A stretch of DNA of 64,000 nucleotides from Nitrosomonas sp. (GTDB taxonomy: Bacteria > Pseudomonadota > Gammaproteobacteria > Burkholderiales > Nitrosomonadaceae). The notes beneath the pieces were generated by a model. It did not search any database, had not been told where the DNA came from, and worked only from the letters and a program-made list of their open reading frames with translations. Location of the stretch: NCBI GenBank assembly GCA_031316255.1, contig JALDQW010000001.1, forward strand, positions 2,575,485 to 2,639,484. Direction: 5' to 3'. Positions 18,894-26,838 of this stretch are shown here, one piece after another. The position numbers and the translations under genes are program-made. The first letter of the stretch is position 1, and each line of letters opens with the position of its first letter.

Positions 18894-19523
18894 ATGACTG
18901 CATTACAAAAAGGAGCGATAGGCACCCTGTTAACGGGGGCGTTACTGGGGATCGTTCTGGTGGGTATAGTATTTGGCGGAGAGGCGGCGTTATCGACAGA
19001 AGAATTCTGTACGAGCTGTCACTCGATGACGTATACCCAGGACGAGCTGAGAGAATCGACCCACTATGGGGCATTGGGAGTCAATCCTGGGTGTAAGGAC
19101 TGTCATATACCGCAGGGATTCAAGAACTTTCATTTGGCGGTTTATACTCATGTAGTAGATGGTGCGCGGGAATTATGGCTGGAGCTGGTGAATGATTACT
19201 CGACGTTGGAGAAGTTTAACGAACGTCGGTTAATCATGGCGCATGATGCGCGGATGAACCTGAAGAAATGGGACAGTGTGACGTGTCGTGATTGTCATAA
19301 GAATCCGGATCCACCTGGAGAGGATGCACAGGCTGCGCATAAGAAGATGGAAACAGAGGGAGCGACGTGTATAGATTGTCATCAGAACCTGGTGCATGAA
19401 GAAGCCCCGATGACGGATCTTGATGCGAGTCTTGCTCAGGGCAAGATGGTATTGAAGGCCGATGAAGATGATGACTGGGATGACGACGACGATGACGATG
19501 ATGACTGGGATGATGATTATTAA
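18894..19523 (+). CDS. cycB: tetrahaem cytochrome cM552 (NapC/NirT family)
   Basis: A membrane-anchored tetrahaem cytochrome of the NapC/NirT family thought to pass electrons from c554 to ubiquinone. One N-terminal membrane anchor (about residues 8-29) is followed by CTSCH (39), CKDCH (67), CRDCH (131) and CIDCH (159), and the family signature LVNDYSTLEKFNERR. The 209-residue protein ends in a tail of about 20 residues made almost only of aspartate with two tryptophans and a final tyrosine. It is the last gene of the hao cluster and is followed by a strong terminator. Confidence 0.96.
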   Translation: MTALQKGAIGTLLTGALLGIVLVGIVFGGEAALSTEEFCTSCHSMTYTQDELRESTHYGALGVNPGCKDCHIPQGFKNFHLAVYTHVVDGARELWLELVNDYSTLEKFNERRLIMAHDARMNLKKWDSVTCRDCHKNPDPPGEDAQAAHKKMETEGATCIDCHQNLVHEEAPMTDLDASLAQGKMVLKADEDDDWDDDDDDDDDWDDDY

Positions 19524-19590
19524 TAGTCTTTATTTCAGGAAGGTTAGATTGATAAATATATAACATATGCAATCTTCCGGATCATTTATG

Positions 19591-19640
19591 AAATGCAACA
19601 ACCCACATAAGCTCGGCTTTATGTGGGTTGTTGCATTTTT
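19591..19640 (+). terminator. strong terminator of the hao cluster
   Basis: A perfect 20-bp stem (19591-19610 with 19619-19638) around a short loop, ending in a T-run. It lies 67 nt after cycB and has the A-run needed to work in both directions. Confidence 0.9.
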
Positions 19641-20026
19641 AATGCAGTATATTGAAAGAATAACTAGTCTAGTCAGCTATCCACTTGAATTGCTAAAGAC
19701 TGCGTTATACCTGAACGACTAATTTCTGCAGAATATCCTGTGACAAGTTCACTGAACCCGGTAAGGTTAAATGGATAGAGTACTCGCAATAAATGAATCG
19801 CATGATTATTAGCTCGTGCATTTGATCAAATATAAATACGCTTGTTGATCATACATATACAAATTCATTTCGCTTACATAGTAGAAACTATGAACATGGT
19901 TTTTGCTATTGAACAATTTCCTTATAAATCCACATACAAAGAAGTCCTTCATTAAACTGTGGAAATGGAATTTTATATTATTATATTAGATAGACTAGAA
20001 AAGGTAGTTATTAAGGAGTTTTATTG
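19641..20026. other. intergenic region upstream of the helicase gene
   Basis: 386 bp of AT-rich sequence. I find no gene or strong hairpin. A long leader is common for cold-inducible DEAD-box helicase genes, but no sequence feature here proves it. Confidence 0.45.
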
Positions 20027-21496
20027 ATGTTATTTGAGCAACTTGGCTTATCAATCGACCTCATACGTGCTGTTGATGAAGAAGGATACAAACAACCGAC
20101 ACCCATACAGGAAAAAGCAATTCCAGTTATTTTGGAAGGTAAAGATGTTATGGGTGCAGCGCAAACGGGTACGGGTAAAACCGCTGGATTCACGTTGCCT
20201 ATGTTGCGTCGTCTTGAAGCTTATGCAAATACCAGTATGTCTCCTGCGAGACACCCAGTCCGTGCCTTGGTTCTGGTTCCAACTCGAGAGTTAGCAATTC
20301 AGGTATTTGAAAGCATTAGAATTTTAAGCAAATACACTAACTTGAGATCTGCACTTGTATATGGTGGTGTAAATATCGATACCCAAACAGATGCCATTCG
20401 AAATGGCATTGAAATATTGGTTGCAACACCCGGTCGCCTGCTTGACCATCTTCAGCAAAAATATTTGACGCTTTCGAAGGTGGAGATTTTGATCCTGGAT
20501 GAAGCCGATCGAATGCTGGATATGGGTTTTTTACCTGACATCAAAAGAATATTAAATGTACTGCCTGAAAAACGTCAGAATTTGATGTTTTCGGCTACAT
20601 TTTCCAATGACATTAAAAAGCTTGCTAATCAGTTATTGAATAACCCGGTTCTGATTGAGGTAGCAAAACGTAATTCGATTAATGACATGATTACGCATGT
20701 TGTTTATGAAACCAAAACAAATCGTAAGGCAGAATTACTGGTACATTTAATTAAAGAAAAAAAATTGGATCAGGTTTTGATTTTCAATCGAACAAAATCA
20801 GGCGCGGATCGGCTAAAACAATTTCTGGATCGACAAGGAATTTTATCTGCTGTAATTCATGGCGATAAAAATCAGCTTCAGCGATGCCAGGCATTGGATG
20901 AATTTAAGCAGGATGTTATTAAAGTTTTGGTGGCAACGGATGTGGCAGCAAGAGGTCTGGATATCGAAGAATTGTCTTGCGTCATAAATTTCGAATTGCC
21001 CAATAATCCTGAAGACTATATTCATCGTATTGGTCGGACAGGACGTGCGGGCGCAAAAGGTTTTGCGATTTCATTTGTGAGCCCGGAAGAAAAGAAATTA
21101 CTCATAGAGATAGAGAAATTATTAAACAAGAAAATTAAAATTGAAGAAACAGCACAATTTGATAAGGCTCAAGAGCAAAAACATAAGCCTAGAACGAGAA
21201 GCACACAAAATGATAAAAGTGTAAGCCATACGTCTTCGCAAAAGGATTATAAAAACAAAACTACTGATCAGCAGGTTGAAGTTATTTACTTTAACGGTAT
21301 CCATGTTAACCGTAATAACGTAACGAAAAAGAGGGTTACCAATGATCCATTATTTACTCAACCCTATAATTCAGATGAATCGGCACTAAAATCGGAAAAA
21401 CGATCTGAATTGGATCAGAAATCACAGCGCCACAGAGAAAGAAAGTATCCAATAAGACCCGTACCCGCATTATTTGCCCCACCTGTTGGCAAGTAA
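20027..21496 (+). CDS. rhlE: DEAD-box ATP-dependent RNA helicase, RhlE type
   Basis: A 489-residue RNA helicase that remodels RNA, likely in ribosome assembly or decay. Motifs in order: the Q motif (YKQPTPIQEKAIP), I AQTGTGKT, Ia PTRELA, Ib TPGRLL, II DEAD, III SAT, then IV-VI ending in HRIGRTGRAG. The RecA core ends near residue 370. The C-terminal 120 residues are basic, low-complexity and probably disordered, as in RhlE. ATG 20027 has AAGGAG nine bases upstream; an in-frame TTG at 20024 is less likely. It is a single-gene unit. Confidence 0.93.
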   Translation: MLFEQLGLSIDLIRAVDEEGYKQPTPIQEKAIPVILEGKDVMGAAQTGTGKTAGFTLPMLRRLEAYANTSMSPARHPVRALVLVPTRELAIQVFESIRILSKYTNLRSALVYGGVNIDTQTDAIRNGIEILVATPGRLLDHLQQKYLTLSKVEILILDEADRMLDMGFLPDIKRILNVLPEKRQNLMFSATFSNDIKKLANQLLNNPVLIEVAKRNSINDMITHVVYETKTNRKAELLVHLIKEKKLDQVLIFNRTKSGADRLKQFLDRQGILSAVIHGDKNQLQRCQALDEFKQDVIKVLVATDVAARGLDIEELSCVINFELPNNPEDYIHRIGRTGRAGAKGFAISFVSPEEKKLLIEIEKLLNKKIKIEETAQFDKAQEQKHKPRTRSTQNDKSVSHTSSQKDYKNKTTDQQVEVIYFNGIHVNRNNVTKKRVTNDPLFTQPYNSDESALKSEKRSELDQKSQRHRERKYPIRPVPALFAPPVGK

Positions 21497-21666
21497 ATAT
21501 GTTGACGAGAGCGGACTCAATTTCATCCGTTTATCTACACCAACAAATTGAATTTACTTATGAAAAGGCATGGATAATGTCAGTCTGGTTAACTAATAAG
21601 ATTGCTTTGATTTTTACTTCTCGTTTCAACTTGAGTAAATCAGTGCGATGAGGAGGAGGATGACAG

Positions 21667-21999
21667 ATGGCCGGAATAATAAAAAGTTTAATTGTTCTCG
21701 CATGTACTATCCCTATATTGTGCAATTCCGTATACGCCCAGTCGGGGTTTGATGAGACGCGCGGTGAATTGCTATATTCAATTCATTGCATTTCGTGTCA
21801 TGATTCTGAAATTCATTGGCGAGAAAAAAAACTGGTAACGAATTGGGATACTTTAAAAGACCAAGTTGAACGCTGGCAAGGCAATCTTGCGCTTGATTGG
21901 AATGATAACGACATCATTGATGTTACTGGGTATTTAAACCTGCAGTTTTATCATTACCCGGTGATGTTAAAGAATGGCCTGAGCGAGAATGATCGGTAG
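21667..21999 (+). CDS. small monohaem cytochrome c
   Basis: A 110-residue exported protein: signal peptide about residues 1-24 (ending NSVYAQ), then one CISCH haem site near residue 39 and WREKKLVTNWDTL. It resembles class I monohaem cytochromes c found in nitrifiers and related betaproteobacteria. No clear methionine ligand motif of the usual type is visible; the only later methionine is in PVMLKNG. GAGGAGGA lies about eight bases before the ATG. The partner is unknown. Confidence 0.8.
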   Translation: MAGIIKSLIVLACTIPILCNSVYAQSGFDETRGELLYSIHCISCHDSEIHWREKKLVTNWDTLKDQVERWQGNLALDWNDNDIIDVTGYLNLQFYHYPVMLKNGLSENDR

Positions 22000-22135
22000 T
22001 GTAATTAACGCTAAAGACCCGCTAATAACAAATTGCGAACGTCATCCATATAGATCTTTCAGTCTATCGCAACGCACGCGCACGCGCGAAATGGCATTAC
22101 AGGAAATGAACGTGGATTCTTAATGGTTAACAAAC

Positions 22136-22357
22136 TTATAAGCTGATATCAAAATATTCAATATCGGTTTTCAGTTGTTGCGCCAGCGCTTCGAGTTGAG
22201 CAGCGGTATTCTCTCGGTCTTTGGCGATGGTGTTTTTCACCAGGATACTGAGTTTGTCGAAGTCGGAGAAGGACAAACAATTTAGCGCTTCCGGCGTAAG
22301 TTCCTGTTTGAAACGATCTACTACGCTGTCTGCAATGTTATGAATATCGTTGCTCAT
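22136..22357 (-). CDS. conserved small hypothetical protein
   Basis: A 73-residue, mostly helical soluble protein without cysteines useful for a motif and without a signal peptide. AGGTG lies seven bases before the ATG, and base composition is coding-like. I do not recognise a family. It lies upstream of the SDR gene on the minus strand in coordinate terms but downstream in transcription, with a 118-nt gap, so it could share its transcript. Confidence 0.6.
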   Translation of the reverse strand: MSNDIHNIADSVVDRFKQELTPEALNCLSFSDFDKLSILVKNTIAKDRENTAAQLEALAQQLKTDIEYFDISL

Positions 22358-22475
22358 GTGTTCACCTTCTGTGTTAATGGGAAATTTACTGTTTGACGAG
22401 AATTATATACGTTTATGCTTGGATATTCCCAGGCGTACGCAGGTATTGTCATACTCTTCTGGGTTGAAGAAATAC

Positions 22476-23291
22476 TCATAATTTCATCTTGCGCCGGACC
22501 GCCCAGTCAAAAAGTCTGCTACCCAGAAACCATCGTGAAATAACCGCTGTTTTGGAATCGCTTGGCAAAGCATGACGTATTGGCGGATAAACTGAATTAG
22601 CGGTTTTTAGAATAGCCTGGGCGATGATTTCCGGTCCAGGTGCTTTGGGTTCGTGAGCAAGAAGACGGGGAAGGGCATCGAGTAATTTTTGGTACGCTGA
22701 TGGGTGATCAACCGATTTGAGCAGTTCAAACTCTTTTGCTGTAAATTCAGTTTTGATTAAACCTGGTGCGATGACAACAACGTTTATACCCTGTTGTATG
22801 ACTTCATTGCGCACTGTTTCAGACAATGCCTCCACGGCATGCTTGGAAGCGGTATACCAGCCAAAGCCAGGGATGGAAATTCTGCCCAGAATCGATGCGA
22901 TATTGATAATACATCCGGCTTTCTGTTCACGCATATGCGGCAGTACCGCCTGCATGAATCGCGCATACCCGAAAACATTGACTTCGAATTGCGCATGCGC
23001 AGCTTCCATTGAAACGCATTCTACGGCGCCAAGTTGACCATAACCGGCATTGTTGACAAGCAAGTCGATGCGACCTTTTGTTATCATGACATGATTGACT
23101 GTTTCTTTAATGGCCTCCGCATCAGTGACGTCAAGCCGAATGGGTTCAATATTTTCGGAACGTATTTCCTCAAGTCTGTCCATGCGCCGCGCCATGGCAA
23201 AGACATAGTAATTATTTTTAGCCAGTAACTCGGCAGTTGCTCTACCGATGCCACTGGATGCGCCAGTCACCAGTGCAATTTGTTGTGTCAT
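22476..23291 (-). CDS. short-chain dehydrogenase/reductase
   Basis: A 271-residue classical SDR. The cofactor motif TGASSGIG is at about residues 9-16, NNAG at about 85, the catalytic serine in NIASILGRIS and the YxxxK pair in WYTASKHAVEAL. The substrate cannot be told from sequence; the long C-terminal extension with PPIRHALPSDSK resembles SDRs acting on lipids or retinol-like substrates. No pathway neighbours are present. Confidence 0.88.
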   Translation of the reverse strand: MTQQIALVTGASSGIGRATAELLAKNNYYVFAMARRMDRLEEIRSENIEPIRLDVTDAEAIKETVNHVMITKGRIDLLVNNAGYGQLGAVECVSMEAAHAQFEVNVFGYARFMQAVLPHMREQKAGCIINIASILGRISIPGFGWYTASKHAVEALSETVRNEVIQQGINVVVIAPGLIKTEFTAKEFELLKSVDHPSAYQKLLDALPRLLAHEPKAPGPEIIAQAILKTANSVYPPIRHALPSDSKTAVISRWFLGSRLFDWAVRRKMKL

Positions 23292-23707
23292 ATTGACTCT
23301 CTTATCATATGCCTACTGTCAGGATTTTGCGTATTTAAAAAAACGGTTGGCAACCGGTATGGGTAGTCCTCATTTCATTGAACAATTTTTGATTAGTTTT
23401 TCAATTGTAGTTTTGAAGGTAACATTGATGCCATGACTATACAAGCTGGTTTCACAAATGGACTGTCTGAAATTGAAAAGGCGCACGACTTTCAGACCAA
23501 ACCCTGTTACGGGTAATGTAATGCAACCAGATCAACACAACATAGAGGCAGGTTTATGCTGTAACCTTGATCTGAAGATTTGAGAAATCAGCTAACACGG
23601 GTACTGAACGAAAAAGAAAGGGCTATTATCCCTGTCAGGGAATAGCCTAGAACAACCATCTGACATCGAAAATTTTTATTCTTAATCTGACATAACAGAT
23701 TTATTCA
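23292..23707. other. intergenic region upstream of the BCCT gene
   Basis: 416 bp with no supported gene. A hairpin lies at 23621-23647: GGCTATT pairs with AATAGCC and an inner CCCTG pairs with CAGGG. On the minus strand it is followed by a pyrimidine-rich run, so it could be a terminator of a lost gene or a leader structure for the transporter. Confidence 0.45.
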
Positions 23708-25231
23708 ATGCAACAGTTCATATCCAATTTTGCACGAATTATTCGCGAATGGCGCGAAGGAATATTGCCGCCTGTTTTTTTTACTGCGGCAGCCATAAAT
23801 ATTGCACTCATTGTATTTGCAGGAATCTGGAACGAAACGGCGGGACAACTGTTTGACGCGCTTTTACATGGCATTACAAAGTATTTCGACTGGTACTACA
23901 TTACGGCAACTTCCTTAATGGTTGTATGTGTTTGCTGGTTGCTGTTCAGCCGGCACGGCAAACTGAAGTTGGGTGCGCAGAATGATAAACCGCAATACAG
24001 TTTTCTGTCCTGGCTGGCGATGCTATTTGCAGCCGGCATGGGCATGGGACTGGTTTTCTGGGGCGTGGCTGAACCATTACATCATTATCATGCGCCGCCA
24101 ACGGCCGATCCTCAAAGCCCGGATGCCGTTGCAGAAGCGATGCGGTTTAGTTTTTTTCACTGGGGACTGCATCCATGGGCAATTTATGTCGTTTTTGGCC
24201 TCTTGATTGCGTTGAACCACTTTCGCTATGGCATGCCGCTGGCACCACGAACATTGTTATATCCATTGTTCGGCGCGCGAATTCATGGCTGGTTGGGTCA
24301 TACAACAGATGCTTTCTGCACTGTCGGGACGCTAATCGGGGTGGCAACATCGCTGGGATTGGGCGCAATGCAAATCAATGCAGGGCTTAATCGAATTACT
24401 GATATCGATTACTCGGCAACGGTTCAAGTATGGATTATCACCGTAATAACAGTCGTTGCCACATATTCGACGGTCAGCGGCGTCTCTAGAGGTATTCGTT
24501 ATCTGAGTATCCTGAATTGCGTACTCATGGGAGTGTTTCTGGTTTTCGTGTTCATCGCAGGGCCTACCGTTTATCAGATGGGCATATTTGTCACGGCACT
24601 ATCGGATTATATGCTCCATTTTATACCGGATAGCTTGTGGCTTGACACGCGTCCGGATGCCGACTGGCAAACGCACTGGACAATATTTTACTGGGGCTGG
24701 TGGTTTTCCTGGAGTCCATTTGTCGGCATATTTATAGCGCGTATATCCAAAGGCCGGACTGTTAGGGAATTCGTCGGATATGTACTTTTGATTCCGACGT
24801 TAATCAATTTTGTCTGGTTTGCGGTATTTGGCGGGACCGGACTTTATATCGAAGAACACAACGGCGATATCGCCGATCCGGTTTTGGAAAATGTGGCAAT
24901 GTCTCTGCATATCCTGCTGGAATATCTTCCCTGGACAGCAATTATGCAATGGGCTGGCTTAATTCTGGTCGTAATCTTTTTTATTACATCTTCGGATTCG
25001 GGGTCTTTTGTCGATGACATGGTGACATCCGGCGGTAATCCAAATCCTCCCGTAGCCAATCGTGTTTTCTGGGGTGTTTCCGAAGGCGCGGCTGCAGCTG
25101 TTTTGCTGATGGCCGGGGGGCTTCAGGCACTTCAGGCAGCCTCGGTGTCAGCCGGTCTGCCGCAAAGCCTGTTGTTGTTGCTTGGTTGTATGGGTCTGGT
25201 GAAAATTTTAAGGTCAGAATCCGTTAAATGA
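23708..25231 (+). CDS. BCCT family betaine/carnitine/choline transporter
   Basis: A 507-residue secondary transporter with 12 membrane segments. Family marks are GMGMGLVFWGVAEPLHHY in TM3-4 and the tryptophan-rich FYWGWWFSWSPFVGIFIARI in TM8, which forms the quaternary ammonium binding cage. GMGMGL at the glycine stretch fits sodium-coupled BetP-like or related members. The C-terminal cytoplasmic tail is very short, so the osmosensory extension of BetP is absent. It probably imports an osmoprotectant. Confidence 0.9.
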   Translation: MQQFISNFARIIREWREGILPPVFFTAAAINIALIVFAGIWNETAGQLFDALLHGITKYFDWYYITATSLMVVCVCWLLFSRHGKLKLGAQNDKPQYSFLSWLAMLFAAGMGMGLVFWGVAEPLHHYHAPPTADPQSPDAVAEAMRFSFFHWGLHPWAIYVVFGLLIALNHFRYGMPLAPRTLLYPLFGARIHGWLGHTTDAFCTVGTLIGVATSLGLGAMQINAGLNRITDIDYSATVQVWIITVITVVATYSTVSGVSRGIRYLSILNCVLMGVFLVFVFIAGPTVYQMGIFVTALSDYMLHFIPDSLWLDTRPDADWQTHWTIFYWGWWFSWSPFVGIFIARISKGRTVREFVGYVLLIPTLINFVWFAVFGGTGLYIEEHNGDIADPVLENVAMSLHILLEYLPWTAIMQWAGLILVVIFFITSSDSGSFVDDMVTSGGNPNPPVANRVFWGVSEGAAAAVLLMAGGLQALQAASVSAGLPQSLLLLLGCMGLVKILRSESVK

Positions 25232-25270
25232 CGCAAGGAACAGTTTTATTTATGACTTTCTTACAGGTGA

Positions 25271-26632
25271 TCAGAAGCGCCAGTCCAGTTGCAGACCGAC
25301 AATGTTAATATGTTCTGAAAATTTGCCAACCAGCTGATCGCCTGTGGTGCCGGTTCTGTTGACAGCTGCATCGCTGATAAATAAATGCGCATAGGCGGCA
25401 TGCAAATTGATGTTTTTCAACACTGCGTATGAAATACCGGCAGTCAGCCAGTAACGATCGTTATCGGGAATTCTTGGCGATCTATATGTGGATTCGGGAA
25501 CCGGCGATTCGTCATAGGCAAACCCGGTACGTAGCGTCATTTTGTTAATTATGGGCGAATAACTGACCCCAAAACCCAATCGCCAGGTATCTTTCCATTT
25601 CAAGGCCTGGACATCGTCTGACTGTGCAGATGAAAATTGTGTTCTCAATTCCTGAATATGGCTCCAACGCGTCCACATTGCGTCGGCAGTAACTGCCCAA
25701 TAAGAATTCAGTTGTCGATATACGCCGAACATCACGTTGTCCGGTAGCGTAACAGAGGTTTTGGCGCGGTTATCGACAAAAAAATTATTCTGCGTCAGCA
25801 ATACTGCATTATCCGGTACGGTAAAGTTTGCATCGCTGCGCACATTATGATGAACTTTTGACCGGTAACTGACACCGAGTCGTGTCTTGATGTTTGGCGC
25901 ATAAAAGACGCCAATATTATAACCCACACCAACGCTGTCCCCTTTTAGTGAAACATGTCCGTCTGCCATTTGCGGCAAAAGACCTTGCCCTGCACATACG
26001 GCAGGATCTATTGCTTGTAAACAGACCGTTCCAAAATCAATGGCATTTGTAAGCTTTGACTTCAGATACTGGACATCAAAACCTGCACCGACAGATAGCG
26101 TTTCTGTTAGTTTAAAAGAAACACCTGGATTGAAATTGACTGTAACAAGTTCCGAATCAAGCGCCTGATAACGTCCTTTCCAGCCTGAGTGGTAGCTGCT
26201 CTGCATGCCAAAAGGTATATTGATTCCTAAACCGACGGCTATACGCTCGGACAAACGCTGTACATAATAAAAGTTAGGGATGAGAACTGTCTCGGGTGAA
26301 TCGCCGCCGTTTCCACCTTGCAGTGGCGCACCGCCGAGTAGCGGGCTTAGCTGCGAAGCGCTGTCCTGGAATCTGGCAGACGGAATTGCAACATATCCCG
26401 AAAAAGAAAGTAATTTGCCCCGAACGTGATTCATGGCGCCAGGGTTAAAAAATACCATGCTGCCATCTTCGATGTTGGTTGGAGCGCCGGAAAAGGCGTG
26501 GCCTAACTCCTTGACGCTGTGCTCCATTACAGCAATACCAGCGGCTGAGGCCGATGATAAATAAGCACAGAACAAAATACCGGTCAGGCAATATAAACTT
26601 TGATGAAAGCAAATAAAGGTTTTATGTTTAAT
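25271..26632 (-). CDS. OmpP1/FadL family outer membrane transport protein
   Basis: A FadL-like outer membrane beta-barrel for hydrophobic substrates. Visible are the N-terminal hatch region (GHAFSGAPTNIEDGSMVFFNPGAM, with NPA replaced by NPG), repeated amphipathic strands and a C-terminal LQLDWRF ending in phenylalanine, the usual barrel-assembly signal. I start it at ATT 26632: GGAG lies seven bases upstream and a full signal peptide (hydrophobic core, then SSASA) follows. The only orthodox in-frame start nearby, TTG 26575, cuts the signal peptide to about 11 residues. No ATG or GTG exists in the extension. Confidence 0.85.
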   Translation of the reverse strand: MKHKTFICFHQSLYCLTGILFCAYLSSASAAGIAVMEHSVKELGHAFSGAPTNIEDGSMVFFNPGAMNHVRGKLLSFSGYVAIPSARFQDSASQLSPLLGGAPLQGGNGGDSPETVLIPNFYYVQRLSERIAVGLGINIPFGMQSSYHSGWKGRYQALDSELVTVNFNPGVSFKLTETLSVGAGFDVQYLKSKLTNAIDFGTVCLQAIDPAVCAGQGLLPQMADGHVSLKGDSVGVGYNIGVFYAPNIKTRLGVSYRSKVHHNVRSDANFTVPDNAVLLTQNNFFVDNRAKTSVTLPDNVMFGVYRQLNSYWAVTADAMWTRWSHIQELRTQFSSAQSDDVQALKWKDTWRLGFGVSYSPIINKMTLRTGFAYDESPVPESTYRSPRIPDNDRYWLTAGISYAVLKNINLHAAYAHLFISDAAVNRTGTTGDQLVGKFSEHINIVGLQLDWRF

Positions 26633-26838
26633 GATTTATCTCCAAAATCCTATTGTTAATCGGGTTATTGCGATAAAATTGTTGTTTGGACTATTAAGAT
26701 TTTCTTTAAAAGATTAAACCTGTATTTTTATACAATTACTTTCTTGAGCTTAAATTAATTTTTTCTTTTTCTTGATAATTTTCTTGGATTTAAAATTTTA
26801 CGCAATAAACGGGAAAGCTTCCAATGATTTAGACATCA

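Noticed and set aside
15252..19523. Higher GC of the hao cluster as a sign of recent transfer
   Set aside because: The genes are core to ammonia oxidation, and codon bias from very high expression explains the composition better.
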